From Phenylobacterium sp. J367 (GTDB lineage: Bacteria > Pseudomonadota > Alphaproteobacteria > Caulobacterales > Caulobacteraceae): a DNA stretch of 64,000 nt. Location: positions 4,594,501 through 4,658,500 of the forward strand of contig NZ_JAJONA010000001.1 in assembly GCF_024699985.1 (NCBI RefSeq). Reading direction: 5' to 3'. Positions within the stretch are counted from its first letter, which is position 1, and each line of letters begins with the position of its first letter. The notes beneath the pieces were generated by a model. That model ran no database searches and had not been told where the DNA came from. It worked only from the letters and a program-made list of their open reading frames with translations. Position numbers and translations under genes: made by a program. Positions 56,243 through 64,000 of this stretch are shown here, one piece after another.

Positions 56243-56975
56243 CTGAGGTTCTCCGGGTCCTCGGCCTGGTAGGTCTTGAAGTCGACCATGGTCCCCAGGA
56301 CCTGCAGGTAGGCGATCAGCGCATCCATCTCGGAGATCCGCTCGGGATTGCCGTCGAAGTCCCGCTGCGCGACTTGGCGCCATAGCGCTTGCGAAGGTCG
56401 GACGTGGCCCCGGCGAACGGGTCCGTCTGCGCTTCCAGGTCCAGCTTGGCGTTCTCGATCTGGGCCGCGCTGTAGGGCACGCCCACCCGCTGCAGCGCCG
56501 TGAGCTTCGCCTCGATCGCCCGGTAGTCGAGGTCCTTCGCCGCCAGGAAGGCGTAGGGCGGCATGTTGGATTCCGGCACCACCGATCGGGGGTCGGTCAG
56601 GTGGTCCACGTGCCAGCCGTCAGAGTACTTCTCGCCCACCCGGGCGAGGTCCGGCCCGGTCCGCTTGGAGCCCCACTGGAACGGGTGGTCGTACATGCTC
56701 TCCGCGGCCAGGCTGTAGTGGCCGTACCGCTCGACCTCGTCGCGCAGCGGCCGGATCATCTGCGAGTGGCAGACGTAGCAGCCCTCGCGGACGTAGATGT
56801 CCCGGCCGGCCTGCTCCAGCGGCGTGTAGGGACGGACGCCCTTCACCTTCTCGATGGTGCTCTCCAGGTAGAAGAGCGGGCTGATCTCCACGAGGCCGCC
56901 GATCGAGACGACGACCAGGATGCCGATGACGAGCCACAGCGAGTGGCGTTCGAACTTATGGTGACGGTTCCACAT
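56239..56975 (-). CDS. ccoO: CcoO, monohaem cytochrome c subunit of cbb3 oxidase (frameshift)
   Basis: Membrane-anchored cytochrome c subunit of 245 residues: anchor SLWLVIGILVVVSIGGLVEI, haem site GCYVCHSQMIRPLRDEVERY (Cys66, Cys69, His70) and the ligand-bearing WHVDHLTDPRSVVPESNMPP. A G is missing near 56375 (after RYGAK); corrected, it ends MDALIAYLQVLGTMVDFK and stops at 56239, overlapping ccoQ. It is 11 bp downstream of ccoN. Confidence 0.95.
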
Positions 56976-56986
56976 GGGGCGGGCCC

Positions 56987-58651
56987 TTACTCAGCCGCCT
57001 GGAGGGCGGGGGCGGGCGCGGCCGAGGTCGCCGGCAGCTCGGCCTGAGCCGTGCCGGGCATGCGGATCGTGCGCCACAGGTTGTAGGTCATGATCACCGC
57101 GCCGGAGAGGAACAGCAGTCCCCCGATGGTGCGGATGACGTTCTCGATGTGCTTGGCCGCGACGGTCTCGACGAAGGAGTTCGCGAGGAAGCCCTGCGGC
57201 GTGTACTCGCGCCACATGAGGCCCTCCATGATCCCGGAGACCCACATCGCGGCGATGTAGAGAAGGATGCCCGACGTCGCGATCCAGAAGTGCCACTCCA
57301 CCAGCTTCAGCGAGTAGAGGCGCTCCTTCTTCCAGAGCCACGGAACCAGGCAGTAGACCGCCGCGAAGGTGATCAGCCCGTTCCAGCCGAGCGCGCCGGA
57401 ATGCACGTGGCCGATCGTCCAGTCGGTGTAGTGGCTGAGCGAGTTGACGGCCCGGATCGACATCAGCGGACCTTCGAAGGTCGCCATGCCGTAGAAGGCC
57501 ATGGCCACGACCATCATCCGGATCACCGGGTCGGTGCGCAGCTTGTCCCAGGCGCCCGAGAGCGTCATCAGGCCGTTGATCATGCCGCCCCAGGACGGCA
57601 TCCACAGCATGATCGAGAAGGTCATGCCGAGCGTCTGCGCCCACTGCGGCAGGGCCGTGTAGTGCAGGTGGTGCGGGCCCGCCCAGATGTAGATGAAGAT
57701 CAGCGACCAGAAGTGGACGATGCTGAGCCGGTACGAATAGACCGGCCGCTCGGCCCGCTTGGGGACGAAGTAGTACATCATCGCCAGGAAGCCGGCGGTC
57801 AGGAAGAAGCCGACGGCGTTGTGGCCGTACCACCACTGGGTCAGGGCGTCCTGTACGCCCGCGAAGGCTGAGTAGCTGCGGGTCTCCAGCAGGCCGACCG
57901 GCATGGCCAGGTTGTTGACCACGTGCAGCAGGGCGATTGTGACGATGAAGGACAGGTAGAACCAGTTGGCCACGTAGATGTGGGGTTCCTTGCGCTTCCA
58001 CAGCGTGCCCAGGAAGACCAGCAGGTAGGCGACCCAGACGATCGTCAGCCACAGGTCCACGTACCACTCAGGCTCGGCGTACTCGCGGCTCTGGGTGATG
58101 CCCGCGACATAGCCGGTGGCCGCCAGCACGATGAACAGCTGGTAGCCCCAGAAGACGAACCACGGCCAGAGACCGCCGGCGAGCCTCGCCTTGCAGGTCC
58201 GCTGCACCACGTAGAAGGAGGTGGCGATGAGCGCGTTGCCGCCGAAGGCGAAGATCACGCCCGAGGTGTGCAGGGGCCGCAGCCGCCCGAAGTTCAGGAA
58301 GCCGTACTCCGGGAAGTAAAACTGGTTGGGCCAGGAGAGCTGGGCGGCGATGAGCACGCCCGCGCCGAGGCCGACGATGGCCCAGACCATGGTGGCGATG
58401 ACGCCCGCCCGGACGACGCCGTCCTCGTAACGGCTCTCGTCGGAGCGGAAGCGGTCATGGCCGAGGCCCGCCGACATCACCAGGAAGGCGACGGTGAAGG
58501 CGCCGGTGAAGATCCAGCCGTGCAGCCGGAACAGCGGGTCGGGCGAGAGCGCGGTCATGAGGACCGACGCCAGCGCCGCCATGCCGGTCAGGGTGTAGAT
58601 CAGGAGGACGCTGAACGGCGCGTCGTCCGCGGTGGTCGTGAGTTGGGTCAT
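56987..58651 (-). CDS. ccoN: CcoN, catalytic subunit of cbb3-type cytochrome c oxidase
   Basis: 554-residue haem-copper oxidase subunit with about twelve or more helices. RPLHTSGVIFAFGGNALIAT holds the low-spin haem region; WWYGHNAVGFFLTAGFLAMM and WAGPHHLHYTALPQW hold the Cu-B ligands and the cross-linked Tyr region; DWTIGHVHSGALGWNG has the high-spin haem histidines. High O2 affinity makes it the microaerobic terminal oxidase. ATG 58651 is chosen because the frame's upstream start lies within the FixK box. Frame intact. Confidence 0.97.
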   Translation of the reverse strand: MTQLTTTADDAPFSVLLIYTLTGMAALASVLMTALSPDPLFRLHGWIFTGAFTVAFLVMSAGLGHDRFRSDESRYEDGVVRAGVIATMVWAIVGLGAGVLIAAQLSWPNQFYFPEYGFLNFGRLRPLHTSGVIFAFGGNALIATSFYVVQRTCKARLAGGLWPWFVFWGYQLFIVLAATGYVAGITQSREYAEPEWYVDLWLTIVWVAYLLVFLGTLWKRKEPHIYVANWFYLSFIVTIALLHVVNNLAMPVGLLETRSYSAFAGVQDALTQWWYGHNAVGFFLTAGFLAMMYYFVPKRAERPVYSYRLSIVHFWSLIFIYIWAGPHHLHYTALPQWAQTLGMTFSIMLWMPSWGGMINGLMTLSGAWDKLRTDPVIRMMVVAMAFYGMATFEGPLMSIRAVNSLSHYTDWTIGHVHSGALGWNGLITFAAVYCLVPWLWKKERLYSLKLVEWHFWIATSGILLYIAAMWVSGIMEGLMWREYTPQGFLANSFVETVAAKHIENVIRTIGGLLFLSGAVIMTYNLWRTIRMPGTAQAELPATSAAPAPALQAAE

Positions 58652-58712
58652 GGCCCCCAGGCGCCTTGAGCAGAAGTTGGGGCCGTTGTGCGGTGCAGCG
58701 GGCAGAGTCGCC

Positions 58713-58726
58713 TTGACGTGGATCAA
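58713..58726. promoter_or_regulatory. FixK box between ccoN and a divergent small gene
   Basis: TTGACGTGGATCAA (plus strand) / TTGATCCACGTCAA (minus strand) fits the palindromic TTGAT-N4-ATCAA FixK consensus with one mismatch. It is 62 bp upstream of ccoN and 55 bp upstream of the small membrane protein at 58781, so it could serve both. Confidence 0.85.
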
Positions 58727-58780
58727 GGCGCCTTTCGGCCTGTCGGACGATCAGAAGACCGACCTCGAAGGAGCCTCGCC

Positions 58781-59038
58781 ATGCGCCCCGACCGCGCCCC
58801 TGAACCTGACGCCGCGCTCCGGATCGGCGTGGCGGGCGCCGGCGTCGCGTTCCTGGCTTCGGCCGCGCTGGCAGGCCGCCTCGCGGTGCAGCACATGGCG
58901 CTGCTCGGCGAGATTTGCGGAGCCTCCGCGCCACATTGCGGGTGGTGCGCCGCGGCGGCCGCCCTGTTCGCCATGGGCCTCGCCAGCCTCGCCTGGGCCG
59001 CGCGCCCGGCCCCGGCGCCGCTGAAGGTCCGCGGCTAG
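58781..59038 (+). CDS. Small cysteine-bearing membrane protein divergent from ccoN
   Basis: 85 residues with two hydrophobic segments (IGVAGAGVAFLASAALAG and CAAAAALFAMGLASLAWA) joined by GEICGASAPHCGWC, whose three cysteines fall in the predicted extramembrane loop. ATG 58781 follows a GAAGGAG site. It shares the FixK box of ccoN. I do not recognise the family; the loop could bind a metal or take part in disulfide exchange during cytochrome or oxidase assembly. Confidence 0.75.
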   Translation: MRPDRAPEPDAALRIGVAGAGVAFLASAALAGRLAVQHMALLGEICGASAPHCGWCAAAAALFAMGLASLAWAARPAPAPLKVRG

Positions 59039-59051
59039 GATCCCGATTTCG

Positions 59052-59441
59052 TCAGCAGGCCGTCGCGACGCACGGCGGCATGTCGAGGCGACGCGCCGTG
59101 GCGGCGTCGGCCGTCGCGACCGCATCCATGTAGGCCAGGATCGCGGCCGCTTCGCCGCGGGTGATCACCACGCTGGGCATGCCATAGAGGGTGTGCCGGC
59201 CGGAGTCGGCCACGCTGTGCTGCAGGCTCTCCGGCGTGTGCAGGCCGTCCAGCATCCAGAACGGCGGCGCGCCGCGGTGCGGGCTCGTCCGGCCGGGCGC
59301 CGCACCGTGGCAGCCGGCGCAATGCTGCTCCGCCAGACGTTTCCCGAAGGCGACATCGGGCGGAAGGGGCTCCTCGGGGACCGTGGCGCAGCCTGTGGCG
59401 AAAGCCACGGTCGCAATGCTCGCGAGGGCGGCCCTCCACAT
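59052..59441 (-). CDS. Small c-type cytochrome, probably lipid-anchored
   Basis: 129 residues with a signal/lipobox (ATVAFATGCATVP), one haem site CAGCHG and a probable Met ligand in LYGMPSVVITRGEAAAILAY. It is a class I monohaem cytochrome by size. It lies 3 bp after the host-attachment-family gene, so they form an operon. It could donate electrons to the cbb3 oxidase; convergent with the small membrane protein. Confidence 0.88.
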   Translation of the reverse strand: MWRAALASIATVAFATGCATVPEEPLPPDVAFGKRLAEQHCAGCHGAAPGRTSPHRGAPPFWMLDGLHTPESLQHSVADSGRHTLYGMPSVVITRGEAAAILAYMDAVATADAATARRLDMPPCVATAC

Positions 59442-59444
59442 GTG

Positions 59445-59894
59445 TCAGCCCCGGGCCCGCGCCTCGCGCAGGTGCTCACGGATCGCCTCCGCATCGTCGA
59501 GGGTGCGGTTATGGGGGTCGGTCACGTCGAGACGGGCGACGAGCGGGGCGGTGAGCCGGCGCCGGATCTCACCCAGAGCGGTCGGCGGCGCCATGATCGC
59601 CAGGCGGTCGAACGCCCGGCGCTGGGCCGCCGCATGCAGCGTCTCCACGGCGCGGGCGAGAAAGCGCTCCTCGGCCGCCTGTTCGGGTTTCGTCTGCTCC
59701 CCGGCGTGGCGGCCGTAGCCTGCCCGCTCGTGCACGGTGGCCGTGTGCGCATGGCTCGGCCGCCGGTCTGACTCGGAGATCCGCATGGCGAGATCGGCCA
59801 GCTCCCGAACGTCTCCGGCGCGCCGGCGCTCCTCGAAGACCCGCACATGGCCGCCATCCGCGGCGACGATCCAGGTGACGCCCTCGTTGATCAT
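59445..59894 (-). CDS. Host-attachment-family protein
   Basis: 149 residues: TWIVAADGGHVRVFEERRRA, then a variable middle with GRHAGEQTKPEQAAEERFLA, and the C-terminal FDRLAIMAPPTALGEIRRRL, the layout of the 'protein required for attachment to host cells' family (Host_attach), distantly related to release-factor-type folds. Real function is poorly known and its presence does not imply pathogenicity. Its upstream FixK-like site suggests low-oxygen control. Confidence 0.88.
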   Translation of the reverse strand: MINEGVTWIVAADGGHVRVFEERRRAGDVRELADLAMRISESDRRPSHAHTATVHERAGYGRHAGEQTKPEQAAEERFLARAVETLHAAAQRRAFDRLAIMAPPTALGEIRRRLTAPLVARLDVTDPHNRTLDDAEAIREHLREARARG

Positions 59895-59946
59895 GGGTTC
59901 CTCCATCGCTCGCGACCACCCTCGCAGACCAGACGGTGAGGCTTCT

Positions 59947-59960
59947 CTGACCTGTGTCAA
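59947..59960 (-). promoter_or_regulatory. FixK/Fnr-like box before the host-attachment/cytochrome operon
   Basis: CTGACCTGTGTCAA fits a TTGAC-N4-GTCAA palindrome with one mismatch. It is 52 bp upstream of the host-attachment gene start, a normal activation distance, and about 105 bp from the divergent stress-protein gene. Confidence 0.5.
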
Positions 59961-59979
59961 ACCCGGAGGCCGGACGCCT

Positions 59980-59999
59980 CCGTACCGGTACTTAGGTGG
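59980..59999 (+). promoter_or_regulatory. FixJ-type motif upstream of the universal stress protein
   Basis: CCGTACCGGTACTTAGGTGG shares CCGTAC-N4-TACTTAGG with the site before fixK (46387-46403). The last G of that core lies 69 bp before the ATG at 60066, against 67 bp at fixK. It also includes the palindrome GTACCGGTAC. Confidence 0.5.
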
Positions 60000-60065
60000 C
60001 GCTGCGGAATGTTGCCGGGCGGCGGTTTGGCGGAACGTGAGCCTGCCAACCAAAGGAGGCACGCC

Positions 60066-60941
60066 ATGCCACAGACCCTTGAGTCCGCGTCTCCCGTAAG
60101 CGCCGCTACGGCGCGCTATGACAGCCTGCTGGTCCATGTGGAGCCCGGCCTCCCCGCCTCGCGGCGCGTCGAGGTGGCCGCAGGACTGAGCCGGCGCTTC
60201 AAGGCCCGACTGATCGGTCTGGGCGCCGAGGCCCTGGAGCCGCCGGTGGCTTCCGACCCCTACTCCAGCCAGCTCCTCGCCGAGATGGTGGTCGAGATGA
60301 CCCGCGAACTGGAGGCCCGCCAGGCCCGCGCCGCCGAGGATTTCGGGCGTGACGCCGCCCAGGCCCACGAGACCGAGTGGCGGACATCCCGGGCCATGCC
60401 GAACGCGGCGCTGGCCGCCGAGGCGCGCGCCTGCGACCTGATCGTCATGGGCGCCCGGGAGGGACGCGGCGCCAGCGGTTACCAGGCCGCCGACCCGGGC
60501 GAGGTGGTGCTGACCGCCGCGCGCCCGGTCCTGGTCGTCCCCGAAGGCGCGGAGCGCCTGGAGGCCAGCCGTATCGTGCTGGCCTGGAAGGAGACCCGTG
60601 AGGCGCGCCGCGCCCTGCTCGACGCCCTGCCGTTCCTCGTCGCCGCCGAGGAGGTCGTGGTCATGGCGGTCTGCGCCGAGAACGCGGTCGAGGTCAGCAA
60701 GGCCCAGGTCGACGACGTGGCCGGAACCCTGCGCCGCCGGGGCGTTCCGGCGCGCAGCCTGGTGGTCACGGCGCCTGACGCCAGCGTCGTCGACGAGTTG
60801 AACGCCGAGGCCGCCAACATCGGCGCCGACCTCATCGTCTGCGGCGCCTACGGCCACAGCCGGACGCGGGAATGGGTGTTCGGCGGCGTGACGCGTACGC
60901 TCCTCCGGGCGCCTGGCCGCTATCTGCTGCTCAGCCACTGA
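60066..60941 (+). CDS. Tandem universal stress protein (UspA)
   Basis: 291 residues with two Usp domains. The first is degenerate (YDSLLVHVEPGLPASRRVEV); the second keeps the ATP-binding signature GAYGHSRTREWVFGGVTRTL. ATG 60066 is preceded by AAAGGAGG at good spacing. Such proteins are frequent members of Fnr/FixK regulons. The gene has candidate FixK and FixJ sites upstream. Function in stress tolerance is general and not deducible in detail. Confidence 0.92.
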   Translation: MPQTLESASPVSAATARYDSLLVHVEPGLPASRRVEVAAGLSRRFKARLIGLGAEALEPPVASDPYSSQLLAEMVVEMTRELEARQARAAEDFGRDAAQAHETEWRTSRAMPNAALAAEARACDLIVMGAREGRGASGYQAADPGEVVLTAARPVLVVPEGAERLEASRIVLAWKETREARRALLDALPFLVAAEEVVVMAVCAENAVEVSKAQVDDVAGTLRRRGVPARSLVVTAPDASVVDELNAEAANIGADLIVCGAYGHSRTREWVFGGVTRTLLRAPGRYLLLSH

Positions 60942-60949
60942 GCGTCGCC

Positions 60950-61183
60950 ATGGCGCAACCGTCCCCCATCGGGCTGACCTGGCTGCAGGCTCCCCTGGAC
61001 GGTCTCGCCAGGGGTGATCGGCTCGCGTTGTCGCGAGCCGACGCCGAGCGGCTGTTCGGGGTCGACGGTCCCGGCGAGGCGCGGATCGGCGACTTCGCGG
61101 CCGGCCACCGCTGCCGGGCGGAGTTCGCCGAGACCCTCGTCCTCTTCGTGAAGTCCCCGCTGCGCCGGATGTCGCACGGCTGA
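60950..61183 (+). CDS. Small protein of unknown function after UspA
   Basis: 77 residues: MAQPSPIGLTWLQAPLDGLA, RGDRLALSRADAERLFGVDG and HRCRAEFAETLVLFVKSPLR. No membrane segment or signal. It starts 8 bp after the stress-protein stop, so is probably co-transcribed. No good ribosome-binding site is seen but coding character (codon GC bias) is clear. I do not recognise the family. Confidence 0.6.
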   Translation: MAQPSPIGLTWLQAPLDGLARGDRLALSRADAERLFGVDGPGEARIGDFAAGHRCRAEFAETLVLFVKSPLRRMSHG

Positions 61184-61250
61184 TCCCTCGGTATCTCCGG
61201 CGTTGACGGCGGTCGGGCGGCCCGGCACATCCGGGCGGAGAGGACCCGCC

Positions 61251-63917
61251 ATGACGACGCGCAACCTCGACGCCCTCTTCCATCCCCAGGCCATCGCGCT
61301 GGTGGGCGCCAGCGACACGCCGGGCTCCGTGGGCCGGGTGATCGCCCACAACCTGCTGAACGCCGGCTTCGCCGGGCCCGTCCTGCCGGTGAACCCGCAC
61401 GCCGCCTCGGTGGGCAGCTCGCTGGCCTACCCCAACATCGCCGCCCTGCCCCGCCCGGTGGACCTGGCGGTGATCGCCACGCCCGCGCCGACCGTCCCCG
61501 GGATCGTCGCCGAGCTGGGCGCCGCCGGCTGCCGCGCCGCGGTGGTGATCAGCGCCGGCGTCACGCCCGGCCTGAAGCAGCAGATGCTGGACGCCTCGCG
61601 GCCGCACCTGCTCCGGCTGGTAGGCCCCAACTGCCTGGGCTTCATCTCGCCACGCGTCGGCATCAACGCCAGCTTCGCCCACCTGACGCCCGCGCCGGGC
61701 GGCCTGGCCCTCGTCGCCCAGTCCGGGGCGATCTGCGCCGCGGCGCTCGACTGGGCACAGCCGCGGGGCATCGGCTTCTCGCACGTGATCAGCATCGGCG
61801 ATGCGGCCGACGTCGATTTCGGCGACCTGCTGGACTACCTGGCCCTCGACCCCGACACCAAGGGCATCCTCGTCTATCTGGAGAGCATCGGCGACGCGCG
61901 GAAGTTCATGACCGCCGGCCGGATCGCCGCCCGCGCCAAGCCGGTCGTCGTCATCAAGGCGGGACGGACGGCGGCCGGCGCGGCCGCCGCGTTCAGCCAT
62001 ACCGGGGCCCTGGCAGGCTCCGACGCGGTCTATGACGCCGCCTTCCGCCGCGCCGGCATGCTGCGGGTCGGCGGCCTGCGGGAACTGTTCGACGCGGTGA
62101 CCACGCTCTCCGCCGGCCTTAGGGTCCACGGCGACCGGCTGGCGGTCCTGACCAACGGCGGCGGCGCCGGCGTCATGGCCGTGGACGCGCTCGCCGAGCG
62201 CGGCGGCCGCCTCGCGACGCTGAAGCCGGAGACGGTGGCGGCGATCGACAAGCTCGCGCCGCACGGATGGTCGAACGCCAATCCCGTGGACATCCTGGGC
62301 GACGCCCGGCCCGGCTTCTACGGCCACGCGCTCGAGGCGCTGCTGGCCGACAAGGACAACGACGCCATCCTGGTGATGAACTGTCCGACGGCGGTGGCCT
62401 CCTCGGCCGACGCCGCCGAGGCAGTGGTCGCCGTTGCGCCGAAGGGTCCGTTCGGCCGACCCGTGCTGACCTGCTGGCTCGGCGACCAGGCGGCCGGCGA
62501 AGGCCGCCGGATCTTCGCCGCTGCGGGCATCCCGACCCACGAGACACCGGACGAGGCGGTGCGCGCCTTCATGCACCTCGTCGACCACCGGCGGAACCAG
62601 GAGCTGCTGATGCAGACCCCGGCCGACCGGCGCCCGCTGGCGCAGCACGCCGAAGCCGCGCGGGTGGTGGTCGACGCGGCGCTGGCCGAAGGCCGGCTGG
62701 TGCTCACCGATCCCGAGGCGCGCGCCGTGCTCAAGGCCTATGGCCTTCCGGTGGTGGAGGACCGCACGGCGCGCAATCCGGCCGAGGCCGCCGCCGCCGC
62801 CCGCGAGATCGGTGGCGTGGTGGCGCTCAAGATCCTGTCGCCCGACATCAGCCACAAGACGGACGTGGGCGGGGTGGCGCTCGGCCTCGACGGACCCGCC
62901 GACGTGCTGGAAGCCGCCGAGGGGATGATCGCCCGCGTGCAGGCCGCGCGGCCGGACGCCCGCATCGAGGGCTTCGTCGTCCAGCCCATGGTCGCCCGCC
63001 CCCATGCCCACGAGCTGCTCTGCGGCGTCACCCGCGACCCGACGTTCGGTCCGGTCGTGCTGTTCGGCCACGGCGGCGTCGCCACCGAGGTGCTCGCCGA
63101 CCGGAGCATCGGCCTGCCGCCGCTCAACGACGTCCTGGCCCGCGACATGATCCGCCGGACCCAGGTGGCGAAGCTGCTGTCCGGCTTCCGCGACCGCCCC
63201 GCCGCCGACCTTCCGGCGATCGCCGACGTGCTCGTGACGCTCGGTGAGATGGCCAGCGGCGTGCCCGAGATCGCCGAGCTGGACATCAACCCCCTGCTGG
63301 CCGACGACCGCGGCGTGCTTTGCCTCGACGCCAGGATCCGCCTGCGCGCGCCCGGCCAGGCGGCGGCGCGCCCGGCCATCCTGCCCTACCCCCGGGCCCT
63401 GGAACGGGACATCACGTTCGAGGACGGCGGCGCCCTGCACGTCCGCCCGATCCGGCCGGAGGACGCGCCGCGCATCGAGGACCTGATCGACCGCTCCACG
63501 CCCGAGGACGTGCGCCTGCGCTTCGCGTCAGGCTTCCGCCATCTGCCGCCCGGCTGGGCCGCGCGCCTGTCGCAGATCGACTACGACCGCGAGATGGCGC
63601 TGGTCGCCGAGAACGCCGACGGCGAGATCCTGGGGGTCAGCCGGCTGGTGGGCGACCCTGAGGGCGAAACCGCCGAGTTCGCCCTGATGGTGCGCTCCGA
63701 CCGCCAGCATCGCGGCCTCGGCGGCCTCCTGCTCCGCGCCGTGCTCGACCATGCGAAGGCGCGGGGCATCAAGGAGGTCTGGGGCGACGTCGCCCGGCAC
63801 AACGACCGCATGCTGGAACTGGCCGAGAACCTCGGCTTCGGCCGCCGGACCGGCGACGACGTCGCCCGCGTGAAGGTGGTGAAGCGGCTGGACCTGGCGC
63901 CGGAGCCGGCGGAGTAG
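61251..63917 (+). CDS. Pat-like ADP-forming acyl-CoA synthetase/GNAT acetyltransferase fusion
   Basis: 888 residues in the order CoA-binding Rossmann domain (LFHPQAIALVGASDTPGSVG; LVGPNCLGFISPR), succinyl-CoA-ligase-like domains with the His region FSHTGALAGSDAVYD, an ATP-grasp domain (GGVVALKILSPDISHKTDVG) and a C-terminal GNAT acetyltransferase (about 735-885; MVRSDRQHRGLGGLLLRAVL). This is the layout of protein lysine acetyltransferase Pat/YfiQ, which acetylates and inactivates acetyl-CoA synthetase. Domain integrity does not tell whether the synthetase half is active. Frame intact. Confidence 0.93.
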   Translation: MTTRNLDALFHPQAIALVGASDTPGSVGRVIAHNLLNAGFAGPVLPVNPHAASVGSSLAYPNIAALPRPVDLAVIATPAPTVPGIVAELGAAGCRAAVVISAGVTPGLKQQMLDASRPHLLRLVGPNCLGFISPRVGINASFAHLTPAPGGLALVAQSGAICAAALDWAQPRGIGFSHVISIGDAADVDFGDLLDYLALDPDTKGILVYLESIGDARKFMTAGRIAARAKPVVVIKAGRTAAGAAAAFSHTGALAGSDAVYDAAFRRAGMLRVGGLRELFDAVTTLSAGLRVHGDRLAVLTNGGGAGVMAVDALAERGGRLATLKPETVAAIDKLAPHGWSNANPVDILGDARPGFYGHALEALLADKDNDAILVMNCPTAVASSADAAEAVVAVAPKGPFGRPVLTCWLGDQAAGEGRRIFAAAGIPTHETPDEAVRAFMHLVDHRRNQELLMQTPADRRPLAQHAEAARVVVDAALAEGRLVLTDPEARAVLKAYGLPVVEDRTARNPAEAAAAAREIGGVVALKILSPDISHKTDVGGVALGLDGPADVLEAAEGMIARVQAARPDARIEGFVVQPMVARPHAHELLCGVTRDPTFGPVVLFGHGGVATEVLADRSIGLPPLNDVLARDMIRRTQVAKLLSGFRDRPAADLPAIADVLVTLGEMASGVPEIAELDINPLLADDRGVLCLDARIRLRAPGQAAARPAILPYPRALERDITFEDGGALHVRPIRPEDAPRIEDLIDRSTPEDVRLRFASGFRHLPPGWAARLSQIDYDREMALVAENADGEILGVSRLVGDPEGETAEFALMVRSDRQHRGLGGLLLRAVLDHAKARGIKEVWGDVARHNDRMLELAENLGFGRRTGDDVARVKVVKRLDLAPEPAE

Positions 63918-63944
63918 GTCCGCCGGTTCCGAGCGCCCTCGGGC

Positions 63945-64000
63945 TCAGCTCGGTTCGAGCACGGGCTTGGCCTTCGACGCCGAAGCCCCCCACCTCGGCG
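63945..64000 (-). CDS. Possible 3' end of a minus-strand gene (partial)
   Basis: The last 18 codons of a frame ending PRWGASASKAKPVLEPS and TGA at 63947-63945, convergent with the Pat gene. Codon GC pattern is compatible with coding, but only the tail is in the window and no family can be named. Confidence 0.3.
   Translation of the reverse strand, partial: PRWGASASKAKPVLEPS

Noticed and set aside
59445..63440. 1331-residue minus-strand frame opposite the Pat-like gene
   Set aside because: Only the last 149 codons are real (host-attachment protein); the rest mirrors the Usp and Pat genes in antisense.

Overview
The window is GC-rich bacterial chromosome with the gene content and order of an alphaproteobacterium, most likely Caulobacterales (Caulobacter/Phenylobacterium type). 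This rests on the division and cell-wall cluster, the meso-diaminopimelate MurE motif, FixLJ/FixK oxygen control of a cbb3 oxidase, and GANTC sites in a division promoter. The genus is an inference. I see no prophage, IS element, CRISPR array, tRNA or rRNA.

Layout. 1-10.6 kb (minus strand): mraZ-rsmH-ftsL-ftsI-murE-murF-mraY-murD-ftsW-murG, tightly overlapping and cut at murG. 10.6-11.3 kb: the mraZ control region and the RNase P RNA gene. 11.3-17 kb: PaiB-like protein, AmpD amidase, EamA exporter, DUF3052 protein, and two acyl-CoA dehydrogenases separated by a DUF559 nuclease gene that sits between inverted copies of a GC-rich hairpin repeat. 17-25.4 kb: EEP nuclease-like protein, phospholipase D-like protein, small secreted protein, thioesterase, DUF1289, aspartic protease, DusA, OsmC, serine hydrolase, MFS exporter. 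25.6-28.5 kb: a DGPF/YCII protein with an ECF42-type sigma factor, a YceI lipoprotein and a VOC protein. 28.6-32.3 kb: flavoprotein, PstS with a Pho box, K+ channel with a zinc ribbon. 32.3-41.8 kb: lipid/CoA metabolism (two acyl-CoA dehydrogenases, SDR, thiolase), a sorbosone dehydrogenase-like lipoprotein, HWE kinase, free-methionine sulfoxide reductase, response regulator. 41.9-46.3 kb: S9 peptidase, hybrid kinase, membrane-anchored unknown.

46.4-61.2 kb is an oxygen-responsive block: fixK, fixL (haem-PAS kinase) and fixJ on the plus strand; hemN, ccoS, ccoI, ccoH, ccoG, ccoP, ccoQ, ccoO and ccoN on the minus strand; then two small orphan proteins, a c-type cytochrome, a host-attachment-family protein and a tandem universal stress protein. 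Palindromic FixK boxes precede hemN and ccoN. A second shared motif, CCGTAC-N4-TACTTAGG, stands 67-69 bp upstream of both fixK and the stress protein and may be a FixJ target. The likely logic is FixL senses O2, FixJ drives fixK, and FixK drives the high-affinity oxidase, its assembly factors and anaerobic haem synthesis. A Pat-like acyl-CoA synthetase/acetyltransferase fusion closes the window.

Caution. About 22 genes, including essential murD, murE, ftsL and ftsI, are broken by single-base insertions or deletions, mostly in G/C runs. After correcting each by one base, every gene becomes a whole number of codons ending at the expected stop, often overlapping the next start by ATGA. I read these as assembly errors, annotate the genes as intact CDS spanning the shift, and give each position.
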